A stretch of DNA of 64,000 nucleotides from Pseudomonas alkylphenolica (GTDB lineage: Bacteria; Pseudomonadota; Gammaproteobacteria; Pseudomonadales; Pseudomonadaceae): contig NZ_CP009048.1 of the NCBI RefSeq assembly GCF_000746525.1, positions 2,845,501-2,909,500 of the forward strand, in the 5' to 3' direction. Below are positions 34,529 through 43,869 of this stretch, piece by piece. The notes beneath the pieces were generated by a model. It searched no databases and was not told the origin of the DNA. It saw only the letters and a program-made list of their open reading frames with translations. The position numbers and the translations under genes are program-made. Every line of letters starts with the position of its first letter. Positions within the stretch are counted from its first letter, which is position 1.

Positions 34529-34798
34529 TCTGAATCATACTTCCGCCGCCGTTGCTCTGTTGTGCCTGGGCCTTCATGGCCCTAGGCTGCTGCCGTCGTT
34601 GGAAAATCCAATGACCGGATTTAGCAGTCCGAATATGCATCTAGAGCTCAACGGAAACCGCTATATGGCGGCTGTACGTGGGGCACCTTCGGGTGCGCCG
34701 GTTTCGCTCTAGGTGCCCGGTCTGCTAACCCGCGTATAGCTGCCACCCTTCGTTTAGCAGCGAATCGTGGTCGCTCCACTGCACCTTCGGAGCACCTC
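34529..34798. other. Extra leader segment before the first DUF6124 gene
   Basis: About 235 of these 270 bases are absent from the leader of the second paralogue. It includes short inverted stretches (ggggcacctt cgggtgc; gtttagcagcgaat) and a 33-codon ORF from 34610 without a clear RBS. Similar leaders, as I remember them, precede DUF6124 genes in other pseudomonads, so copy 2 may have lost it. Confidence 0.4.
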
Positions 34799-35101
34799 AT
34801 GAAAAAGCTCGTCCCCGATCCCCCAAGTATCGACCTTTCCAACGCCACCACCGCCAACACCCCGTTCGGCACCAATCGCATGTTCGCTGTCCGCGCCGGT
34901 ATTTCCGCCGAAGAAGCGTTGCTGCATGCGTGTCATCTGCTGCAATGCGCCGAGGCTACGGTCAGCGATGCGGTCGATCACCTCACGCTCAACGACCGCT
35001 CCCTGGTGAGCGGCGCTGGTCAGCACATCGAGACGGCACGTGCGCTGATCGACGCCGTGCTTGATGGTGTAGGCGTGAACCGGATCTTCATTCCCCGCTA
35101 A
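34799..35101 (+). CDS. DUF6124 family protein, copy 1
   Basis: 100 residues, starting MKKLVPDPPSIDLSNA. A cytosolic helical protein of a pseudomonad-restricted family that is often multicopy; no function known. It differs from copy 2 (36400-36702) at ten residues. The N-terminal third (VPDPP...TPFGTNRMFAV) is the most conserved part. Confidence 0.8.
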   Translation: MKKLVPDPPSIDLSNATTANTPFGTNRMFAVRAGISAEEALLHACHLLQCAEATVSDAVDHLTLNDRSLVSGAGQHIETARALIDAVLDGVGVNRIFIPR

Positions 35102-35219
35102 CCGAAACGCGCTGACGAAATCAGCTGGTTTGAAGGTGGATCACAACCAGCTGATTGAGCGATGGCGTTGTCCTTCGGCTATGATGGCCGCCCGTCAGAC
35201 ATCTGGAAGTCCGATCTGT

Positions 35220-36251
35220 ATGCGCAAGCCCTTGGCCATACTGACCCTCGCTTGTGCTACCGGCTACGCCAACGCCGCGCCCACCGACCTCGCCGGCGTC
35301 TGGAAAGGCACCCTCGGCAAGAGCACGATTACCGCCTGTTTCAACGCCGCCCCCGACAGCAACGGCAGCTACTACTATCAGCGCTTTCTCACGCCGATCC
35401 AGCTAACCCAGGAAAAGGCCGGCGAACCCTGGGTCGAAGACGGCAAGACGGGGTTCTGGCAACTGGACGCCCTGCAGGGCGATACGTTGAGCGGAACCTG
35501 GAGCAAGGCGGCAGGCGCTACCCCGTTGCCCTTGGTGCTTACGCGCTCAAGTGCCGAAGGCTGTGGTGGCGACGCTTACAACGCGCCAATGGAGGCAGCG
35601 CCGTTACCCGTCAAGGTAGAGAAGAAAACCTTCGGCGAGCACGCCTATCAGGTCAGGACCCAGGGCGCCCAGGTCACCCTCAGACTGGAGGGAGACAGCC
35701 CGGCCATCCACAAGATCAATCAACAACTGGCACGCCTCGCCGTCAGCCCCGAGGGCCAGAAAGCGTTCTTCAACGAGCGACGTGAATTCCTCGGTCGTAT
35801 CGGCTCCGCCTACACCAGCGAGATCAGCGTTGACCCGACGTATTGGTCGTCTCAGTGGCTCACTGTCAGGTTTTACCGCTGGAGCGCAGGCTTTGGTCGT
35901 GGCGGCATCAGTTGGGGGTTGCACACCTGGAACCTGCAGACCGGTGAAAGCGTCGATCCCTGGACCTGGATCGGTACAGGTTTTGAGTGGTACAGCCCCT
36001 TCTCCGGGCAGGTCAAGCTGCCGAAAAATTTCGCCACCTGGCTCGAGACCCAGGCCGCGGCGGACAGCGACTGCCCCGGCGTGGCGAGCTACGACTCCTA
36101 CGACCTGAGTTTCGACACCCAGGGCATGCAGCTGGCCAACCAGCCCATTGGCGATGGCTGTGACGTAGACGTGACCTTCAGTTGGAAACAGTTGGAGCCG
36201 CTGCTCTCGGCACAAGGTCGGGCAGCGCTACCAAGCCTGCAGGTGCCGTGA
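35220..36251 (+). CDS. Periplasmic protein of unknown function
   Basis: 343 residues from ATG 35220 (GGAAG ten bases upstream). Signal peptide MRKPLAILTLACATGYANA. A first domain (20-130) is a lipocalin-like or META-like beta barrel: LAGVWKGTLGKSTITACFN, FWQLDALQGDTLSGTW. A second domain (about 175-343) resembles the RsiV/DUF3298 fold in layout (YSPFSGQVKLPKNFATWL). Four to five Cys suggest disulfides. It lies between two DUF6124 copies, and the duplication may have captured it. Confidence 0.7.
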   Translation: MRKPLAILTLACATGYANAAPTDLAGVWKGTLGKSTITACFNAAPDSNGSYYYQRFLTPIQLTQEKAGEPWVEDGKTGFWQLDALQGDTLSGTWSKAAGATPLPLVLTRSSAEGCGGDAYNAPMEAAPLPVKVEKKTFGEHAYQVRTQGAQVTLRLEGDSPAIHKINQQLARLAVSPEGQKAFFNERREFLGRIGSAYTSEISVDPTYWSSQWLTVRFYRWSAGFGRGGISWGLHTWNLQTGESVDPWTWIGTGFEWYSPFSGQVKLPKNFATWLETQAAADSDCPGVASYDSYDLSFDTQGMQLANQPIGDGCDVDVTFSWKQLEPLLSAQGRAALPSLQVP

Positions 36252-36289
36252 GCAACGCCTGGATACGACTGCAGCCGAAGCAAGCAGCG

Positions 36290-36367
36290 ACTACATCCTT
36301 CAAGTCAGTTGCTCCCACAGCTATCTGCGACAAATCGCGATGCTGTAGGTGTTTTCTGTCAGACCGT
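36290..36367 (+). repeat. 78-bp leader repeat, copy 2
   Basis: Second copy of the repeat at 34451-34528, ending 32 bases before the second DUF6124 start. Differences are scattered single bases. Confidence 0.7.
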
Positions 36368-36399
36368 AAGGATGGTTGCTTCACTGACAGAGGTTGCCC

Positions 36400-36702
36400 A
36401 TGAAAAAGCTCGTCCCCGATCCCCCAAGTAGCGACCTTTCCAACGCCACCACCGCCGACACCCCGTTCGGCACCAATCGCATGTTCGCTGTCCGCGCCGG
36501 CATTCCCGCCGAAGAAGCGTTGCTACATGCGTGCCATCTACTGCAATGTGCCGAAGCTACGGTCCACGATGCGGTCGATCACCTCACGCTCAACGATCGC
36601 TCCCTGATGTGCGGCGCGGGCCAGCACATCGAGATAGCGCGTGCGTTGATCGATGCGGTACTTGATGGTGTTGGCGTGCAACGGATCTTCACGCCCCATT
36701 AG
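36400..36702 (+). CDS. DUF6124 family protein, copy 2
   Basis: 100 residues, 90 % identical to copy 1. The ATG at 36400 is chosen over an in-frame ATG at 36394 by homology and by the AGAGG before it. With its 78-bp leader it forms a repeated cassette flanking the periplasmic-protein gene. Confidence 0.8.
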   Translation: MKKLVPDPPSSDLSNATTADTPFGTNRMFAVRAGIPAEEALLHACHLLQCAEATVHDAVDHLTLNDRSLMCGAGQHIEIARALIDAVLDGVGVQRIFTPH

Positions 36703-36756
36703 CCGAGCCACCGGTGGGAGCAACTGTCTTGACCTGGTGCTTTGAAAACAGCGTCG

Positions 36757-36832
36757 CCGGTGGGAGCGGGCTTGCCCCGCGAAGCGATGTAGCCGACAGC
36801 CCGCAATCGCGGGGCAAGCCCGCTCCCACCGG
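36757..36832. repeat. REP pair (BIME-like)
   Basis: Perfect 26-bp inverted repeat (ccggtgggagcgggcttgcc... and its complement) separated by 24 bases, in the gap between DUF6124 and the patatin gene. Same core as the REP pair at 42676-42740. Confidence 0.85.
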
Positions 36833-36926
36833 TATACACGCCGACCAAAAGCCGCTGCATCAAGCGAAATTAACGCCGACCCGCCAGCTACACTAAGTCG
36901 AACATTGCTGCACAGAGACTTCGAGC

Positions 36927-37787
36927 ATGGCGACCAACACCGCAATCGTATTCGCCGGCGGCGGCAGCCTGGGTGCGGTGCAGGTCGGCATGTTGCGGGC
37001 CCTGGTCGAGGCTGATGTTCGATTCGACATGGTGGTTGGCGCTTCGGTAGGCGCGATCAACGGTGCCTACTTTGCCGCAAGGCCCGATTCCGATGGTGTC
37101 GCAGCGCTCGCCGGGTTCTGGCGCGGGCTGAGTAAAACCGACATTTTCCCCCTCTCCTGGCTCGATACCTGTAGAGGTCTGATGAAACGGCGTGGCTATC
37201 TGCTGCAACCGTCGGCCTTGAACCGATTACTGGGTCAGGCACTGCCCATCCATCGCATCGAAGAGGCCACGCTGCCCCTGCACATCGTCACCACCGACCT
37301 GCTCAGTGGCGCCGAGACTGTGCTGTCCAGTGGCGAACTCGAGCAGGCGTTACTGGCCAGTGCTGCCATCCCGTTGGTGTTCCCCTGCGTACAGATCGCC
37401 GATCGGTTCCTGGTTGACGGCGGCGTGGCAAGCAATACGCCTATCTCCACTGCAGTAGCCTTGGGCGCCAGCAACGTCGTGGTCATCCCCACCGGCGTGA
37501 GTTGCGCCCTGACCCAACCGCCCCGAGGCCTGGTCGCCTTGGCCCTGCACACCGTCAATCTGATGAGCATGCGCCAACTGGTGAGCGACATCGAACACTT
37601 CCGCACCCTCACCAGCCTGCACATCGTCCCGCCTTTGTGCCCTGTGGATGTCTCGGTGTTCAACTTCGACCAGACCGAGTCTTTGCTGCAGCGTGCCTAT
37701 GAGCAGACTCTCCGCTGGCTGGAACACGGGGGACTCGAACGCACCAAGGTACCGGGGGCCCTGACTCTCCATTCACATGCCCATTAG
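36927..37787 (+). CDS. Patatin-like phospholipase
   Basis: 286 residues. Oxyanion loop GGGSLGA (11-17), nucleophile elbow G-A-S40-V-G and catalytic Asp in D164-G-G; all three are present, so it should be an active Ser-Asp dyad lipid acyl hydrolase. No signal peptide, probably cytosolic. Short patatin of the RssA type (about 300 residues). The next gene, an MscS channel, follows 63 bases later on the same strand. Confidence 0.9.
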   Translation: MATNTAIVFAGGGSLGAVQVGMLRALVEADVRFDMVVGASVGAINGAYFAARPDSDGVAALAGFWRGLSKTDIFPLSWLDTCRGLMKRRGYLLQPSALNRLLGQALPIHRIEEATLPLHIVTTDLLSGAETVLSSGELEQALLASAAIPLVFPCVQIADRFLVDGGVASNTPISTAVALGASNVVVIPTGVSCALTQPPRGLVALALHTVNLMSMRQLVSDIEHFRTLTSLHIVPPLCPVDVSVFNFDQTESLLQRAYEQTLRWLEHGGLERTKVPGALTLHSHAH

Positions 37788-37850
37788 CTGGCGTGGCACA
37801 CAGCTTGTGCTAGCGTTTTGAGGCCAATCCCTCATTTTCGAGCCCCAGCC

Positions 37851-38699
37851 ATGGACGAAACCATCGTTAACGTGACCACCGAGAAGTTCAACGCGATAAT
37901 CGCGCTGGTGCAACAATACGGGGCCGCTTTCGCGGTCAAGATTCTCTCTGCAATCGCCTTCTGGATCATCGGACGCTGGTTGATCGGTTTTGCCGTCGGC
38001 ATGGTGCAACGGGCCCTGACCAAGCAGAAGCTCGACCCGACCGTGCTGCGCTATGTCGGCTCGGTCATCACCGTGACACTGAACATCATCCTGGTGATCG
38101 GCATCCTCGGTTACCTCGGCATGCAGACCACCACCTTCGCCGCGCTGCTCGCTGCGGTCGGTCTGGCCATCGGCATGGCCTGGTCGGGGCTGCTGGCCAA
38201 CCTTGCAGCCGGTGCCTTTATTATCGTCCTGCGCCCGTTCAAGGTCGGTGACTTCATCAGCGCCGGCGGCGTGATCGGTACGGTCACCGAGATCGGCCTG
38301 TTCGCTACCGCGATCAATACCCCGGACAACGTACTGACCCTGGTTGGCAACAACAAGATCTTCAGCGACAACATCCAGAACTTCACCCACAACCCGTACC
38401 GCCGTGTCGAACTGCAGGCGCAGCTATCTGGCGCGGCCGACTGGAAAGCGGCTGCGGCGTTGCTCAAGCAGCACATCGCGGCGCTGCCCAATGTGCTCGC
38501 CGAGCCTGGAGTGGATGTGGAGATTCTGGAGTTCAACCTGGTCGGCCCGGTACTGGCGGTGCGCCCGTACTGCCACAACGAGCACTATTGGCAGGTCTAT
38601 TTCGACACCAACCGCACCATCAAGGATGCCCTCGGCGAAGCCGGCTTCCCGGCGCCGATGCCGGCGCAGACGGTGATCGTCCAGCAGCAAGCCGGGTAA
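37851..38699 (+). CDS. Small-conductance mechanosensitive channel (MscS family)
   Basis: 282 residues from ATG 37851. Three N-terminal helices, the pore helix GLAIGMAWSGLLANLAAGAFI and the beta-domain motif LRPFKVGDFISAGGVIGTVTEIGLF are standard MscS features; the soluble cage ends near residue 280. Releases solutes on hypo-osmotic shock. Weak RBS. Confidence 0.92.
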   Translation: MDETIVNVTTEKFNAIIALVQQYGAAFAVKILSAIAFWIIGRWLIGFAVGMVQRALTKQKLDPTVLRYVGSVITVTLNIILVIGILGYLGMQTTTFAALLAAVGLAIGMAWSGLLANLAAGAFIIVLRPFKVGDFISAGGVIGTVTEIGLFATAINTPDNVLTLVGNNKIFSDNIQNFTHNPYRRVELQAQLSGAADWKAAAALLKQHIAALPNVLAEPGVDVEILEFNLVGPVLAVRPYCHNEHYWQVYFDTNRTIKDALGEAGFPAPMPAQTVIVQQQAG

Positions 38700-38785
38700 G
38701 CCGCAGCGCCTTGACGCCGCCTACGGTGTTACGCGTTCCGTGGGCGGGTCGAGGCGTTGCCTTTGAGCTGAGCTGTTGACTCACC

Positions 38786-39208
38786 TCACATGAGGCAGTA
38801 GTAATCGCTGGCCTCTGCAACGATCTCACGCTTGGCGTTGTACAACCGTGCCTCAGGGGTCATGGCCATCGAGCGGCCTTCGAGAACGTAGCGTTGGCCA
38901 GCTTCGAAATGCTCGTAGTGAATGGTCAGGTAACAGACGCGTACGGTGGGGCCGCCCATCATGCCCATGCCCCCGCCACCGGTTACTTCATAGTCGAAGC
39001 GCACGATCAGCTCATGGCGACCGGGGCTGACTTCGAAAAAGCGCCCGTCGCTCAGGCGCTGTTTATCCAGACGCTCGGCCAACAGCAAGCGGTCGTTGGG
39101 GAACGGTGTAGAGAAATCGACCCAGGCCATCTGGGGATTAGCCGCTGGCATCGGCGCCTGACAAGCCGCAACAACACTGGCTGCAAGTAACAGCATCATC
39201 CTGCGCAT
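38786..39208 (-). CDS. Putative lipoprotein
   Basis: 140 residues. N-terminus MRRMMLLLAASVVAAC with a lipobox-like VVAAC, then a beta-rich domain (SPGRHELIVRFDYEVTG, VRVCYLTIHYEHFEAGQRYVLEG) that resembles peptide-loading or scaffold lipoproteins of about this length. The residue after Cys is Gln, so outer-membrane sorting is expected. Function unknown. Confidence 0.75.
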   Translation of the reverse strand: MRRMMLLLAASVVAACQAPMPAANPQMAWVDFSTPFPNDRLLLAERLDKQRLSDGRFFEVSPGRHELIVRFDYEVTGGGGMGMMGGPTVRVCYLTIHYEHFEAGQRYVLEGRSMAMTPEARLYNAKREIVAEASDYYCLM

Positions 39209-39270
39209 GATAAATGCCCGAAGGGATTACATATTCAGCATAGCGCCGTGCATCGACTGGCACACGAGAA

Positions 39271-39288
39271 AGCCCTCCGTGGAGGGCT
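39271..39288 (-). terminator. Hairpin terminating the DUF3015 gene
   Basis: agccctcc GT ggagggct, followed on the minus strand by TTTCTC, 22 bases beyond the stop codon at 39310. Confidence 0.55.
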
Positions 39289-39309
39289 CGATCGACAGTT
39301 GCCAGATTG

Positions 39310-39816
39310 CTAGCCGGGTTGCTGCACGTAGCGCGCCAGGCGTGGGTCGCGGCTCATTACCGCCAGGGTGTTGCTATAGACCTGTTCGGCGGTGACATCC
39401 TGATTGGCAAAGATCTCATCGAAATGCCGGTGGGTGACACTGGCAAAGTGTTGCCGATCATCGCTGGGAACCCCCAGCAACGTGGCATAGGCGCTCAATG
39501 CTTCACCATTGCCTCTGGCCATGTCCTCGGAAATGCCCTCAAGCATGTTGTTCATCGCCAGCATCGAGCGGCCACCATAGCCCAGCTTGGTTTTCGAGTC
39601 GCAGCCGTTGGTGCCGGAGGTCAGGCCAAAAGTGGCGTTGCCAGAGGTGCCGTTGGTGGTTGTCGCCAGCAGGTGGGGCCCCAGGCCGCTTTTCCCTTCA
39701 AACAGCATGTTGCCCCAACCACAGCCATTTCCCCCTGCTTGTGCTGCCTGCACGGAAATTGCGGCAGCACTGAGGAGCCCAAGTAAAACTGCTTTGCCGA
39801 TCAGCTTGTTTGTCAT
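39310..39816 (-). CDS. DUF3015 family periplasmic protein
   Basis: 168 residues. Signal peptide to about residue 25 (VQAAQA), then GGNGCGWGNMLFEGKSG, NGTSGNATFGLTSGTNGC and a helical C-terminus (HFDEIFANQDVTAEQVYSNTLAVM). Matches the DUF3015 pattern with two conserved Cys. Good RBS GGAAG. Function unknown. Confidence 0.82.
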   Translation of the reverse strand: MTNKLIGKAVLLGLLSAAAISVQAAQAGGNGCGWGNMLFEGKSGLGPHLLATTTNGTSGNATFGLTSGTNGCDSKTKLGYGGRSMLAMNNMLEGISEDMARGNGEALSAYATLLGVPSDDRQHFASVTHRHFDEIFANQDVTAEQVYSNTLAVMSRDPRLARYVQQPG

Positions 39817-39974
39817 GCTCGTCTTCCTTTGGTCGTATTACGCCATGGACACGCGAACGCTGGAGCAACGAATCGTTGAACAACACGCGCCCTCGTTAGA
39901 GGGTTTAGGCGAACCTTGGGCCAAGTACAAAGTTGCCACGCAAAAGAATTCGTTTTGCCCATGCGCAGACGTAC

Positions 39975-40649
39975 ACCCCCTCCCCCTTATACCAGACCCT
40001 GGTTCGTACCCAGGCCGTGTCGGTACAGAGCGCCCAGCAGGTCGAAGCCACCTGGAAAGCCGCCCGCGCCGATCGCGCCCGTGCAGACGCCGGGCTCATG
40101 GCGGCACGCCGCCAACTCGATGTGATCGACAGCCAGCGTGGTCAGGCCCAGGCCGCCCTGCAACAGGCCCAGGCCGAGCGAGAACAGGCCCTGCTCAATA
40201 TCGGCTATACCGAATTGCGCGCCCCGGTGGATGGTTATGTGGGCAACCGTCGCGCCCGGGTTGGCGCCTACGCTGCCGTAGGCAGTCAACTGCTCTCGGT
40301 TGTGCCGGCAAAGGGCCTGTGGATCGACGCCAACTTCAAGGAAGACCAGTTGGCGCACATGCAGGTGGGGCAAGCGGTGAGCATCCGCGCCGATATCCTG
40401 CCCGGTCGTGAGTTTCACGGTCATATCGAAAGCCTGGCGCCTGCCACCGGGGCACAGTTCAGCGTACTGCCGCCGGAAAACGCCACCGGCAACTTCACCA
40501 AGATCGTCCAGCGCGTACCGGTACGGGTACGCCTGGACAGCGTTGATGCCGACTTCGGTGCGCTGCGCCCGGGGCTGTCGGTGGTTGCCCAGGTCAATAC
40601 CCGTGACGCGCCGCAACCGAGCGATGTTGCGCTGGCAAGCCGGCCATGA
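39975..40649 (+). pseudogene. HlyD/EmrA-type membrane-fusion protein, N-terminus missing
   Basis: The homology starts near RTQAVSVQSAQQVEATWKAAR, that is in the alpha-hairpin, then runs through the lipoyl/beta-barrel part (ELRAPVDGYVGNRRARVGAY, LWIDANFKEDQLAHMQVGQAV) to the normal end. The inner-membrane anchor and first half of the lipoyl domain are absent (about 225 of the usual 350-390 residues). The stop overlaps the start of the MFS gene (ATGA). Not functional as an adaptor. Confidence 0.75.
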
Positions 40650-42210
40650 GCAGCCCCCTGCCCACACTCAGCACGGCGCAGAAAGTCGCCGCCTTCGCCA
40701 GTATGTGCGTCGGCATGTTCATCGCCCTGATCGACATCCAGATCGTTTCCGCGTCGCTCAAGGATATCGGCGGTGGCCTGTCGGCCGGTGCCGACGACAC
40801 GGCCTGGGTGCAGACCGCCTACCTGATCGCGGAGATCATCGTCATCCCCATGTCCGGCTGGCTCTCACGGGTGATGAGCACACGCTGGTTGTTCGCCGTA
40901 TCGGCCGCAGGCTTTACCCTGACCAGCCTGCTCTGTGCGTTGGCATGGAACATCCAGAGCATGATCGCCTTTCGCGCCTTGCAAGGCTTTCTCGGCGGTT
41001 CGATGATCCCGCTGGTATTCACCACGGCCTTTATGTACTCACCGGCAAGCAGCGGGTGATCGCCGCCTCGACCATTGGCGCCATTGCCTCGCTGGCCCCG
41101 ACCCTGGGCCCGGCAGTGGGCGGCTGGATCACCGATATCGCCTCCTGGCACTGGCTGTTTTACATCAACCTGGTACCCGGCCTGTTGGTTACCGTAGACG
41201 TGCCGATGCTGGTCAAGGTTGACCGGCCCAACCTCGCGTTGCTCAAGGGTGCTGACTACCTCGGCATGCTGCTGATGGCGCTGTTCCTGGGCTGCCTGCA
41301 GTACACCCTGGAAGAAGGACCGCGCTGGAACTGGTTCAGCGACATCACCATCGTCATCACTGCCTGGATTGCCGGCATCAGTGGCGTGCTGTTCATCTGG
41401 CGTTGCCTGGACATTGCCGAACCCATCGTCGACCTGCGCGCCCTGGGCGATCGTAACTTTGCCCTGGGCTGTCTGTTTTCCTTCGTCACCGGTATCGGCA
41501 TTTTTGCCACCATTTACCTGACTCCCCTGTTTCTAGGACACGTGCGTGGCTATGGCGCGCTGGACATCGGCCTGGCGGTGTTCTCCACCGGAGTGTTCAA
41601 GCTGCTGGCGATCCCGGTGTATGCCATGCTGGCCAACCGCATCGACCTGCGCTGAATCTTGATGCTGGGGCTGAGCCTGTTTGCCCTGTCGATGTGGGAC
41701 TTCTCTGCCATTACTCATGACTGGGGCGCCAAAGAGCTCCTGTTACCACAGGCAATCCGCGGTTTTGCCCAGCAAATGGCGGTTCCGCCGGTCGTTACCC
41801 TCACCCTCGGCGCCCTGGCCCCTGAGCGTCTGAAGCTGGCATCGGGCCTGTTCAATCTGATGCGTAACCTCGGCGGCGCCATCGGTATCGCTGCCTGCGC
41901 CACCGTGCTCAACGACCGCACCAACCTGCATTTTCTGCGGCTGGCCGAGCATCTCAACAGCCGCAACGAAGTCATGAACAACTGGCTCGAGCAATTGACC
42001 GTCAACGCCCAACTGCTCGGACAAAGCAGCCTCGATGCCAGTCAGTCGGCACTGCATCAACTGTGGGCGCTGACCTGGCGGGAAGCGCAAACCCTCACCT
42101 ATGCCGACGCTTTTCTGATGATCATGGCGTGCTTCGTGGTGACCACTTCGCTGGTGCCGTTGATGCGTAAAGTCCAGCCGCCGAGGCAGCCGTCCGCTGA
42201 CGCTCATTAG
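40646..42210 (+). pseudogene. DHA2-family (EmrB/QacA) MFS drug exporter, frameshift plus nonsense
   Basis: Three consecutive open segments make up one 14-helix DHA2 transporter. Segment 1 (40646-41059) has MFIALIDIQIVSASLKDIGGG; the frame shifts near 41038-41045 (TTAFMY | LTGKQRVIAAS); segment 2 ends at a TGA at 41653-41655 where homology predicts Trp (IDLR-stop-ILMLGLSL); segment 3 runs to 42210. The size and order of helices are otherwise complete, so the decay is recent. It was coupled to the EmrA-like gene upstream, which is also broken. Confidence 0.8.
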
Positions 42211-42296
42211 CGCGGCGGACACGGGGATACGTGACAGTCTCACGTAAAATCAAAGGTGCTTCACGGAACCCTGGGGAGCATGGTCTTGGGACTGGA
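42211..42296. other. Short gap before the large inverted repeat
   Basis: 86 bases with no feature seen. Confidence 0.3.
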
Positions 42297-42595
42297 CTGG
42301 GGTTGGGATGTTGAGGTTGTGGGCTTATCCATTTTGTATGGCGATGCTGCCGGCCCCTTCCGCCCTCACGGCGGCCTACTTTCCTCTTGGGGAAAGTAGG
42401 CAAAGCCGCTCGCTCCTGCATCCGGCCCTACGCTGCGCTCCGGGTCCCTTCGCTCCGGCACCTTCCGGGACCACGCGGCCTACGACTTGCTTCGCCAAGT
42501 CTACGGCTCGCGTTCTTCGGCTACGCCGAAGGTGCTACGCACTGGCCCCTACAGGCACCTCCACTCAGCCTTCTGAAGTCGCAGTCCGCGGCGCC
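42297..42595. repeat. Large inverted repeat, left arm
   Basis: About 300 bases, imperfectly complementary to 42789-43093. Both arms hold local palindromes (gcctacttt...aaagtaggc; cttcggctacgccgaag) and repeated GC-rich codon-like sequence. ORFs drawn through it are not genes; this element type is known to produce false 'hypothetical proteins' in pseudomonads. Confidence 0.75.
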
Positions 42596-42675
42596 TGCAC
42601 TTGCGTGCATGAAGAGCAAGAGCAAGGCTTTGAAGCGGGATTTTCCCGCGATGCGAGGTAACTGGCAGGTCGATA

Positions 42676-42740
42676 TCGCGGGGCAAGCCCGCTCCCACCG
42701 GGAGACCAATTAACCCGGTGGGAGCGGGCTTGCCCCGCGA
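42676..42740. repeat. REP pair at the centre of the large inverted repeat
   Basis: Perfect 27-bp inverted repeat (tcgcggggcaagcccgct... and complement) around an 11-base loop, nested between the two 300-base arms. Same core as 36757-36832. Confidence 0.85.
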
Positions 42741-42788
42741 TGACATCCTGGCTCCGCCAGAATCAGATTTCGAAGATGCGTCAGCACA

Positions 42789-43093
42789 GGCGCCACCCGT
42801 AACTTTGCGACTTCAGGAGGCTGAGCGTAGGTGTCTGGAGGGGGCTGGTGCGTAGCACCCTTCGGCCTTAGCCGAAGTTCGCGAGCCGTAGACTTGGCGA
42901 AGCAAGTCGTAGGCCGCGATGCCCCTGGAAGGCACCGGAGCGAAGGGACCCGGAGCGCAGCGTAGGGCCGGATGCAGGAGCCAGCGGTTTTGCCTACTTT
43001 TTCCAAGAAAAAAGTAGGCCGCCGTAAAGGCGGAAGGGGCCGGCTGCATCGCCACACAAAATGGATAAGCTCACAACCTCAACAACCCAACCC
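42789..43093. repeat. Large inverted repeat, right arm
   Basis: Reverse complement of the left arm with scattered mismatches and small indels; ends in a ccaaccc tandem repeat near 43085-43104. Confidence 0.75.
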
Positions 43094-43131
43094 AACCCAA
43101 CCCAATTAACGCTGGGCAATCCGCTCAGGGG

Positions 43132-43869
43132 TTATCCATACACCACACCCTGCTCGCGCAGGTTCTCCAGCAAAGCCAGGCCTTGCGGCAGAATCGCCAC
43201 CACGTCGACGCCAACGGCTTCGGCCAGGGATTGCAGATGCTCACGCCCGGTGCAGTTGTGCGCCTGCAACGAAGCAAGCAGCGCATGGGCCAGCGGCGCC
43301 AGGCGCGAGAAATGCACCTGCAGGTCAGGACCACGCCGTGCCAGCAGCAAGGCCGGCTGATCCGGGGCCTGCTGCGGCAGGTAGTTCGGGCTTACTTCGT
43401 TGACCGGCCACTGGTAAGCCAAAGGCCAGGCCAGTGGCGACAGCAGCGGTACGCCATCGAGCAGGTCACCCTGCGAGTTATGCGCAGGCTCGCACTTGTC
43501 GCTCAGGAGCAGCGCGGCCTCCACCCATTCGTAGTGCGCCAGCTCAGGCACCCAGGGCGGCAAGTCGAGGGCAGCGCCACCGCCTGCTTCGAGGAAGGTG
43601 AGAAATTCTGCCGATACTTCGGTGAACAAGGGCGTCTGGCAGCGGTAGTCGGCGTAGAAGGATTCAACCAGCGCTAGCCATTTCTTTGCCCCGAGGCAGG
43701 CACGCATCACCGGGAAGCCACCCGACAACAACGACTCCACGTTACCGAAAAACAACTGCCGGTACACCGCCAGACGCCGCGCCTCGATGCCGGGTGGCGG
43801 CGCGTTGCGCTGCGGGTCGCGCACATAGCGCGCCATGCTCAGCAATTGCTCATGCAGTACCTCATGCAT
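43132..43869 (-). CDS. bufC: DUF2063 partner protein (BufC/HvfC-type)
   Basis: 245 residues. N-terminal DUF2063 domain: [56 protein letters not shown] and [19 protein letters not shown]-terminal RRE-like/winged part with [12 protein letters not shown]. In studied bufferin and HvfA systems this partner binds the precursor and presents it to the MNIO enzyme. It overlaps bufB by 8 bases, so both are coupled. No BufD/DoxX gene follows; the operon ends at the large inverted repeat. Confidence 0.88.
   Translation of the reverse strand: MHEVLHEQLLSMARYVRDPQRNAPPPGIEARRLAVYRQLFFGNVESLLSGGFPVMRACLGAKKWLALVESFYADYRCQTPLFTEVSAEFLTFLEAGGGAALDLPPWVPELAHYEWVEAALLLSDKCEPAHNSQGDLLDGVPLLSPLAWPLAYQWPVNEVSPNYLPQQAPDQPALLLARRGPDLQVHFSRLAPLAHALLASLQAHNCTGREHLQSLAEAVGVDVVAILPQGLALLENLREQGVVYG

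Noticed and set aside
39845..39975. Possible gene start MDTRTLEQRIVEQHAPSLEG before the EmrA fragment
   Set aside because: No RBS, no family, and the frame becomes shadow sequence after about 40 codons; may be another fragment but cannot be supported.
42308..42713. Open frames through the large inverted repeat
   Set aside because: Repeated GC-rich palindromic DNA; such frames are known false hypothetical proteins.
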